From Spirochaetales bacterium (GTDB lineage: Bacteria; Spirochaetota; Spirochaetia; Sphaerochaetales; Sphaerochaetaceae), in the NCBI GenBank assembly GCA_018433865.1, contig JAHDQJ010000003.1, positions 62,001-126,000 of the forward strand: DNA of 64,000 nucleotides, given 5' to 3'. The notes beneath the pieces were generated by a model that had not been told where the DNA came from, did not search any database, and was given only the letters and a program-made list of their open reading frames with translations. This document shows positions 58,539-64,000 of this stretch, one piece after another. Within the stretch, counting starts at the first letter, position 1. The number at the start of each line of letters is the position of its first letter. The position numbers and the translations under genes were made by a program.

Positions 58539-60965
58539 CTATTCCTGATTGTTTTCGCGGGATTTCATCAAGTCTCCGAAGGTGAAGGTGTCTCCATCGT
58601 CATCATGGATGTACTTGGAAATCTCTGACTGCTGGGATTTGCGGATCATCTCCTTGACCGAGAGGCTCAGCTTCTGGGTTGCCGGGTTGATCTCGACGAC
58701 CGCAGCATTGATCGGATCACCGACCTTGTACTTCGCCAACACGTTGTCGCTATACTCCTCATCGGGTCCGACGAGGTTGTACTTGGAGATCAGTCCCTCG
58801 ATATCCCCGAGAACCCTGACGAACACGCCGAAGTCCGTGACATTGCTCACTTCCCCGCTGATCACGCTTCCTTTCGGATAATCGTGACGGAGTGTCTGCC
58901 AAGGATTGCCCTCGAGCTGCTTGACGCCGAGACGGATGTGCCTTGTCTGGGGATCGACCCTGGTGACGACCACATCGATCACGTCCCCTTCCTTGCAGAA
59001 CTCGCTCATGTTCCTGATCTTCTTGGTCCAGGAAATGTCGTCGATATGCAGGAAGCCGTCGATGCCTTCCTCAAGGTTGACGAATGCACCGCTGTTGGTG
59101 ATCTTGACGACCGGCTTCGTCAGGGTCATGCCCTGCGGATACCGTTCGGAGATCGTGTCCCAAGGATTCTCCTCAAGTTGCTTGAGTCCGAGGCTGACAC
59201 GCTTCTTGTCCAAGTCATACCCGAGGACCTTCGCTTCGACGACATCACCGATCGAGAGGAGTTCCTTCGGGTTGTTGATCCGCTTGGTCCAGGAAAGCTC
59301 GGAAATGTGCGCGAGGCCTTCGATGCCGGGCTCGATCTCGATGAACACACCGAATGTGGTGAGCTTGGTCACCGGAGCCTTGACCACATCGTTGACCGCA
59401 TAGCGTTCCTCGAATGTGTTCCAGGGATCCTCCTGCATATGCTTCAGCGAAAGGTTGATCTTCTGGCTGACCGGATCGATGTTGATGAGACGCAGTTGGA
59501 TGACCTGCCCCTTCTTCACAAAATCCTTGGGCTTGGTCACGTGACCCCAACTCATGTCATTGATATGGAGCAGTCCGTCGAATCCACCGAGGTCGATGAA
59601 CGCACCGAAGCTGGTGAAACTCTTCACCGAACCTTCGACGACATCTCCGATCTTCACGGTGGAGAAGAACTTCTCCTTGTTTTCCTTGATTTTCTTCTCA
59701 AGGTATTCACGCCTGGATACGACGCTCTTGAGCTTCGCTCCGGTGTGGAACTTGTCGATGATGAAATAATCGGCGATGCCGACCATGGTCTCCGGATCTT
59801 CGACGCGGACGACATCCGCCTTCGAGAGGGGACAGAACCCCAGGAACTCTCCGCCGAGATCGACTTCGAATCCTCCCTTGATGACCTTGATGAACTTGCC
59901 CATGACGGGAGACCTGTTGTCAGCAGCCTCCTTCAGGACTTCCGTTCGTTCCTTGATGTCAGCGCGCTTCTTGGAAATGACGATCTGGCCGCCCTTTCCT
60001 TCCTTGTTGACAATCATTACCTTGACTTCGTCGCCGACGGCGGGAACAGTGGAGAACTCATCCAGGGCAATCCTGCCCTCTGACTTGTAGCCCACATCCA
60101 CAAACACATACTCGTTATTGACCTGAACAACAGTACCGGTAACGAGCTGACCGTCTTCAATTTCATCAAGAGATTTCAGGTAATGTTCCTGCAGCATCGT
60201 CTGCATATCAGCCTTCTGCCGAGGTACTTCTTGTGTTTCCAACACTTCCTTCACTTCTTCCACGTTTCTCTCCTGATCCTTATTTTCACTCCTGATGCGG
60301 GTGAATATAGCACGTAACACTGTGTCATAAACTTCATCTATGGTCAAGTATGAGGTGTCGATATACAATGCATCGGGGGCAACTTTCAATGCGCCTACCG
60401 GCTTGTTCCGGTCAATTTCATCCCTTTCTGCCACTGCCTTGACCAACTGTTCATACGACATTTCCGTCGGTTGCTGCTCATAGCGGCGTCGTGCCCTGAC
60501 CTCGACCGAAGCATCGAGGAAAAACTTGCATTGGGCTTCGGGAAACACCACGGTGGTGATGTCCCGGCCTTCGCACACGATGTCGAGACCTCGTCTCGCC
60601 AGATTCCGAAGGTATCCGTTCACGATATCTCGGAGCATGACGATCGCCGAGTGTTTCGCCACATAGGCATCGATGGCATCGGTGTGCAAAGAATCCTCCA
60701 CATCCACGCCATCGGCGAACAGCCTCTCATGCACTATCGAGAGCTTGATGTTCCTGGCGACATCGAGCACCTCATCAGGGTCATCGGCATTCCGGCCCTG
60801 CTCGAGCACCGCCTTCGTGATTGCCCGATAGAAATTTCCTGAATTCAGAAAATAGTATCCCAGATGCTTTGCAACCATGTTCGCAATACTGCTCTTTCCC
60901 ACACCCGCGGGTCCGTCCATCGCCACTACGAACCCTCTTCGCTCAATCTTGCCCTCAGTGCTCAT
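58539..60965 (-). CDS. Fused cytidylate kinase and ribosomal protein S1
   Basis: The 808-residue protein joins a CMP kinase (residues 1-235: FVVAMDGPAGVGKSSIANMVAKHLGYYFLNSGNFYRAI, CEGRDITTVVFPEAQCKFFLDASVEVRARRR) to an S1 protein with six S1 domains (from about 275 to 770; for example GDVVEGSVKSFTSFGAFIDLGGFDGLLHINDMSW). CMK makes CDP; S1 holds mRNA on the ribosome. The fusion is known in treponemes. A single reading frame covers both, with a linker of about 40 residues rich in Glu and Gln. ATG 60965 overlaps the rluB stop. Confidence 0.95.
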   Translation of the reverse strand: MSTEGKIERRGFVVAMDGPAGVGKSSIANMVAKHLGYYFLNSGNFYRAITKAVLEQGRNADDPDEVLDVARNIKLSIVHERLFADGVDVEDSLHTDAIDAYVAKHSAIVMLRDIVNGYLRNLARRGLDIVCEGRDITTVVFPEAQCKFFLDASVEVRARRRYEQQPTEMSYEQLVKAVAERDEIDRNKPVGALKVAPDALYIDTSYLTIDEVYDTVLRAIFTRIRSENKDQERNVEEVKEVLETQEVPRQKADMQTMLQEHYLKSLDEIEDGQLVTGTVVQVNNEYVFVDVGYKSEGRIALDEFSTVPAVGDEVKVMIVNKEGKGGQIVISKKRADIKERTEVLKEAADNRSPVMGKFIKVIKGGFEVDLGGEFLGFCPLSKADVVRVEDPETMVGIADYFIIDKFHTGAKLKSVVSRREYLEKKIKENKEKFFSTVKIGDVVEGSVKSFTSFGAFIDLGGFDGLLHINDMSWGHVTKPKDFVKKGQVIQLRLINIDPVSQKINLSLKHMQEDPWNTFEERYAVNDVVKAPVTKLTTFGVFIEIEPGIEGLAHISELSWTKRINNPKELLSIGDVVEAKVLGYDLDKKRVSLGLKQLEENPWDTISERYPQGMTLTKPVVKITNSGAFVNLEEGIDGFLHIDDISWTKKIRNMSEFCKEGDVIDVVVTRVDPQTRHIRLGVKQLEGNPWQTLRHDYPKGSVISGEVSNVTDFGVFVRVLGDIEGLISKYNLVGPDEEYSDNVLAKYKVGDPINAAVVEINPATQKLSLSVKEMIRKSQQSEISKYIHDDDGDTFTFGDLMKSRENNQE

Positions 60966-61687
60966 TCGTTCTTCCCCTCCAGCAGCGCGTTGATCTCGGA
61001 CTTCGAGACGGGACGATAGCGTCCTTCTGCAAGATCGCCAAGAAGTATCGGGCCGATCCTGATGCGAACGAGACGTTGGATGGTATACCCGAAATAGCTG
61101 AATATCTTCCTCAGTTCCCGGTTCTTGCCCTCGGTAAGGGTGATGAGCACCCACCGTTTTGATTTCAGCGCGAAACGCTTGATCACATAGGGTTTCTGGC
61201 TGTCGATGTAGAGCCCCCGCAACGCCTCCTCGAGGTGGTTGCGCTGGATCGGTTCGACGGTCATCACCGCATATTCCTTCTCGATCTGGCTTGAGGGATG
61301 CATGATCTTCTGCGCCGTATCCCCGTCATTCGTATACAGGATCAACCCTGCCGATTCCTTGTCCAATCTTCCGACATGGAACAGGAGATTGTTCTCGGGA
61401 ATCGTGATCAGATCCCTTGCGTACAGTTTTTCGTTCGGATCATAGTTGGTGCAGACATAGCCGCGCGGCTTGTGCAGTGCATAATAGAAGACCCTGTCGG
61501 CGGGTTCGGCAAGTACGTCGTCGACCATCACGACGTCGTCCGCATCGACCTTGATGCCCATTTCGACCACAATCTTCGTATTGATGGAGACGCGGCCCTC
61601 GGTGATCAGCTTCTCGCAAGAACGCCTGGACCCGAATCCGCTCTTCGCAAGATAGCTCTGCAGTCGGATGGGATATTCAATTCGCAT
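60962..61687 (-). CDS. rluB: 23S rRNA pseudouridine synthase, RluB/RsuA family
   Basis: The 241-residue protein has an N-terminal S4 domain (IRLQSYLAKSGFGSRRSCEKLITEGRVSIN), the catalytic Asp in VGRLDKESAGLILYTNDG (near residue 113), and EKEYAVMTV and GKNRELRKIFSYFGYTIQRLVRIRIGPI. It isomerises a uridine in rRNA; whether RluB or RsuA site is not resolved. ATG 61687 has AGGAG about 8 nt upstream and overlaps the scpB 3' end. Confidence 0.9.
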   Translation of the reverse strand: MRIEYPIRLQSYLAKSGFGSRRSCEKLITEGRVSINTKIVVEMGIKVDADDVVMVDDVLAEPADRVFYYALHKPRGYVCTNYDPNEKLYARDLITIPENNLLFHVGRLDKESAGLILYTNDGDTAQKIMHPSSQIEKEYAVMTVEPIQRNHLEEALRGLYIDSQKPYVIKRFALKSKRWVLITLTEGKNRELRKIFSYFGYTIQRLVRIRIGPILLGDLAEGRYRPVSKSEINALLEGKNE

Positions 61688-62249
61688 GATATTGCTCCTC
61701 ATCGGTAGTGAATCGCACCTGGTCTATCTCCGAAAGCTTCGGAAGTGCCGAGATGCTCGGTAAATTGAATTCAAACAGAAATTTTTTCGTGGTCCCGTAG
61801 AGACATGGATGTCCCGGGACATCCTTCCTGCCGACCACCTTGATATACTCACGTTCGCGCAAAAGGCGCACGATGTTGTCGGAGGCGACTCCCCGGATGT
61901 TCTCCACGTCGCGCCGGGTGACCGGTTGCGAGTACGCGATGATCGCGAGAGTCTCCAGGGCAGCTTTCGACAACCTGCGATCCACTTTCTTCCCATAGCA
62001 CTCACGAAGCCGTTCATGCAGGTCGGAGGCAGGCAAAAAGCTGAAAGTCCCGTTGGATTCGACCAGTTCCAGTCCGTGCATGTGTCCCAGCCAATAATCC
62101 GCCAGCTCGTCGAGCGCACTGCGCAACGGCTGCTCGGCCAGGCCGGAAAGCTTTCCCAGCCTATCAAGGGAAACAGGTTCGTTCTCGAGAAAGAGGATGA
62201 CCTCGATGATCCGAGCATCGGGGCTGAGGATAGTCGTCGGGTCGTTCAC
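61677..62249 (-). CDS. scpB: Segregation and condensation protein ScpB
   Basis: ScpB partners ScpA and SMC in chromosome condensation. The 190-residue protein has two winged-helix units: ARIIEVILFLENEPVSLDRLGKLSGL and SKAALETLAIIAYSQPVTRRDVENIRGVASDNIVRLLREREYIKVVGRKDVPGHPCLYGTT, the family's core. The start codon is GTG at 62249, overlapping the scpA stop (GTGA) with AGGAGG 8 nt upstream. Confidence 0.93.
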   Translation of the reverse strand: MNDPTTILSPDARIIEVILFLENEPVSLDRLGKLSGLAEQPLRSALDELADYWLGHMHGLELVESNGTFSFLPASDLHERLRECYGKKVDRRLSKAALETLAIIAYSQPVTRRDVENIRGVASDNIVRLLREREYIKVVGRKDVPGHPCLYGTTKKFLFEFNLPSISALPKLSEIDQVRFTTDEEQYHAN

Positions 62250-63178
62250 GCATCATCCTCCTCTTCGAGGTCGATCACCTCATCATACGTTTCCTCTTCT
62301 TCTGGAAAGAATTCATGCTCCATCCTCGGCTGCTCCTTCAGGATGTCCCGGGTCGACTCCAGGAAACTCTCATAGGGTTCCTCGTCCCCATAATCCTCCT
62401 CGTCGACCACGGAAATATCGAATCCGGAGTTCTTCCTGATGACGATATCGCCGAAGAGCGCATGCTGGCGGATGGTGACCATGCTGAACTTCACCGCTTC
62501 GAGGATAGCGAGAAAGGCACAGATGATATCCATCGCCGAATCGGGACGCACGACGATGTCGATGAAGGATATCTCCTCCTGCAGCTCGAACAGCTCTGCC
62601 ATCAGGGTAAGCTTTTGCTTGGTGGTGACCTCCTCATAGACATTGAAGACTTGCTCGGGAGTGATGGACCTGAGCAACGAGGTGAATGACTGCAACAGGT
62701 CCCAGACCGTGACACCGTTCCAGAGCTCCTGATCTTCGAACGGCAGCATGAATTGGCTCTTGCGCCGCTGGATGAAGAGTTCACCTCCTTGGCTGGAATC
62801 TGCCAACAAGGAGGTGTAGCGCTTGAACTTCTGGTAGTCGAGCAAGCGTTCCACGAGTTCCGAGCGCATCTCCAGAAACGAATCGTCTTCCGTTTCATCG
62901 TCAGAGGTCGGAATGAGCATCCTGCTCTTCATGTAGATGAGGTGCGCAGCCATCGCATAGAACTCGGTCAGGTCATCGAGATCCGTCGTCCCCGCACCAT
63001 CGAGGTACCTGATGAACTGATCGGTGATCTCCGCGATCGGGATGTCATAGATATTGATCTGAGCCTTCTGGATCAGGTGCAACAAAAGATCCAGCGGTCC
63101 TTCGAACTGACGTATCGAATAGGACAAGGCGGTGTGTCCGTTTTGAGCGGCTGCCGCCAGCCCCGCATCATGTACCAT
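62246..63178 (-). CDS. scpA: Segregation and condensation protein ScpA
   Basis: ScpA is the kleisin that closes the SMC ring. The 310-residue protein has RQFEGPLDLLLHLIQKAQINIYDIPIAEITDQFIRYL, then FYAMAAHLIYMKSRMLIP, and a C-terminal winged helix (FSMVTIRQHALFGDIVIRK) followed by an acidic tail (about 265-310). It is the first gene of the scpA-scpB-rluB-cmk/rpsA-TPR operon. The ATG at 63178 has no Shine-Dalgarno; a TATACT box ends 6 nt upstream. Confidence 0.93.
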   Translation of the reverse strand: MVHDAGLAAAAQNGHTALSYSIRQFEGPLDLLLHLIQKAQINIYDIPIAEITDQFIRYLDGAGTTDLDDLTEFYAMAAHLIYMKSRMLIPTSDDETEDDSFLEMRSELVERLLDYQKFKRYTSLLADSSQGGELFIQRRKSQFMLPFEDQELWNGVTVWDLLQSFTSLLRSITPEQVFNVYEEVTTKQKLTLMAELFELQEEISFIDIVVRPDSAMDIICAFLAILEAVKFSMVTIRQHALFGDIVIRKNSGFDISVVDEEDYGDEEPYESFLESTRDILKEQPRMEHEFFPEEEETYDEVIDLEEEDDA

Positions 63179-63184
63179 GCTGAG

Positions 63185-63213
63185 AGTATACTGTTTTCAC
63201 CTGCTCGCGTAAA
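63185..63213 (-). promoter_or_regulatory. Promoter for the scpA operon
   Basis: On the minus strand TTTACG (63208-63213), a 17-nt spacer and TATACT (63185-63190), six bases before the scpA ATG. It lies directly after the recA stop. Confidence 0.5.
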
Positions 63214-63219
63214 GGGATG

Positions 63220-64000
63220 TCAGGAGGTCGCCTTGGGTTCTTCCTTGACCGCGGGAGGGAACATCAACGCACGCAAAGCAACATCAAGATCCGATGTGAT
63301 ATCCGTATTCGTGCGAAGGAATTGGATCGCATTGTCCCTGCCCTGCCCAATTTTCTCCGCCTTGTAGGAATACCAGGAGCCGCTCTTCTCAAGCAACTCG
63401 TACTTGAGTGCGGCATCGAGGATGCTTCCGTGGTAGCTCAGGCCCTCTCCAAAGTACATGTCGAGCTCCACCTTCCTGAACGGCGGAGCAACCTTGTTCT
63501 TCACGATCTTGATCCGTACCCGGTTGCCGATGATATCGTCGGCACTCTTGCTGATCGCTTCGATCTTACGGACTTCGATCCTGATCGAAGCGTAGAACTT
63601 CAATGCATTTCCTCCGGTCGTGGTCTCGGGGTTTCCGAACATGATGCCTATCTTCATCCGGATCTGGTTGATGAAGATGATGGTGGTATTGCTCTTGGCC
63701 AGGATACCGGTGAGTTTCCGGAGCGCCTGGCTCATCAGTCTCGCCTGAAGGCCCATGTGGGAATCACCCATCTCTCCATCGATCTCAGCTTGCGGCGTCA
63801 ACGCGGCAACGGAGTCGACGACGATGATGTCCACCGCACCTGAACGGACCAGGGATTCGACGATCTCGAGGGCTTGCTCTCCATTGTCGGGTTGGCTGAT
63901 CCATAGCTCGTCGGTGTTGACTCCGAGCTTTCTCGCATAGGCAGGATCCAGCGCATGCTCAGCATCGATGAATGCGGCGATGCCGCCTGCCTTCTGGCTT
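63220..64000 (-). CDS. recA: Recombinase RecA, C-terminal part
   Basis: The gene enters from the right edge; about 259 C-terminal residues are visible. They include [75 protein letters not shown] (Walker B), [34 protein letters not shown] (loop L2) and [21 protein letters not shown]. RecA forms filaments on single-stranded DNA for strand exchange and SOS control. The C-terminal tail (KEEPKATS) is short. The 5' end, including Walker A, is outside the window. Confidence 0.95.
   Translation of the reverse strand, partial: SQKAGGIAAFIDAEHALDPAYARKLGVNTDELWISQPDNGEQALEIVESLVRSGAVDIIVVDSVAALTPQAEIDGEMGDSHMGLQARLMSQALRKLTGILAKSNTTIIFINQIRMKIGIMFGNPETTTGGNALKFYASIRIEVRKIEAISKSADDIIGNRVRIKIVKNKVAPPFRKVELDMYFGEGLSYHGSILDAALKYELLEKSGSWYSYKAEKIGQGRDNAIQFLRTNTDITSDLDVALRALMFPPAVKEEPKATS

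Noticed and set aside
1-64000. CRISPR arrays, transposases, integrases, toxin-antitoxin pairs or defence islands
   Set aside because: No spaced repeats, terminal inverted repeats or characteristic protein motifs were seen in any part of the window.

Overview
The window is a gene-dense stretch of bacterial chromosome with short intergenic gaps, many ATGA or TAATG overlaps and a preference for G/C-ending codons. A Spirochaetota origin, probably close to Sphaerochaetaceae, is the best inference. Supporting signs are a cytidylate kinase fused to ribosomal protein S1, a eukaryote-like (type 2) isoleucyl-tRNA synthetase, Spirochaete-style loose lipoboxes, an Rnf complex in the order CDGEAB, and a ChvE/MmsAB sugar transporter. 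No flagellar genes, insertion sequences, phage genes or CRISPR arrays were seen. The species cannot be named from the sequence alone.

Layout. 1-4.7 kb: 5' end of a CCA-adding enzyme (minus), then ileS, a lipoprotein and an FmdB-type zinc ribbon. 4.7-14.1 kb: thiI with a cysteine desulfurase (sulfur relay for tRNA thiolation), aroB, hrpA-like helicase with hisS, pcnB, and a P-loop protein with an Asp23-like tail. 14.1-19.3 kb: the complete rnfCDGEAB operon (ferredoxin:NAD+ oxidoreductase, ion pump). 19.3-28.7 kb: a GH57-like protein lacking the catalytic residues, prfB with its programmed +1 frameshift, a PEGA protein, ftsY, a secreted repeat protein and a LolCDE lipoprotein exporter. 28.7-32.0 kb: rnz, a membrane-anchored degenerate GGDEF protein, an FtsB/DivIC-like protein and a YrdC/Sua5 protein. 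32.0-36.1 kb: a monosaccharide ABC transporter. 36.1-39.4 kb: DUF1015 protein, small membrane protein plus AroH chorismate mutase, and a secreted helical-repeat protein. 39.4-47.8 kb: tRNA-Thr, tRNA-Tyr, ykgJ, dnaG, rpoD, a coiled-coil zinc-ribbon protein, RNase P RNA and a fused radical SAM/DUF2344 protein. 47.8-54.9 kb (minus): a peptide-type ABC transporter with a fused double ATPase, a BusR-like GntR/RCK_C regulator and mazG. 54.9-56.9 kb: a YtrA-type GntR regulator with an ABC exporter. 56.9-64 kb (minus): a lipoprotein, a TPR protein, cmk-rpsA, rluB, scpB, scpA and most of recA.

The most interesting signals are these. Several first-in-operon genes have a -10 box ending 5-7 nt before the start codon and no proper Shine-Dalgarno, which suggests leaderless mRNAs (cca, csd, aroB, rnz, a membrane gene before aroH, mazG, scpA and perhaps busR). 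A GH57 fold has lost its active site. The YtrA-type regulator apparently starts at CTG behind two interlocked inverted repeats, and a related orphan repeat/promoter lies at the far end of its operon. There are superimposed or face-to-face promoters at rnf and ftsB, a large intercistronic hairpin in the sugar operon, and an Rnf D subunit whose flavin-attachment motif ends in Ser. All functional calls come from reading motifs; no database search was run.
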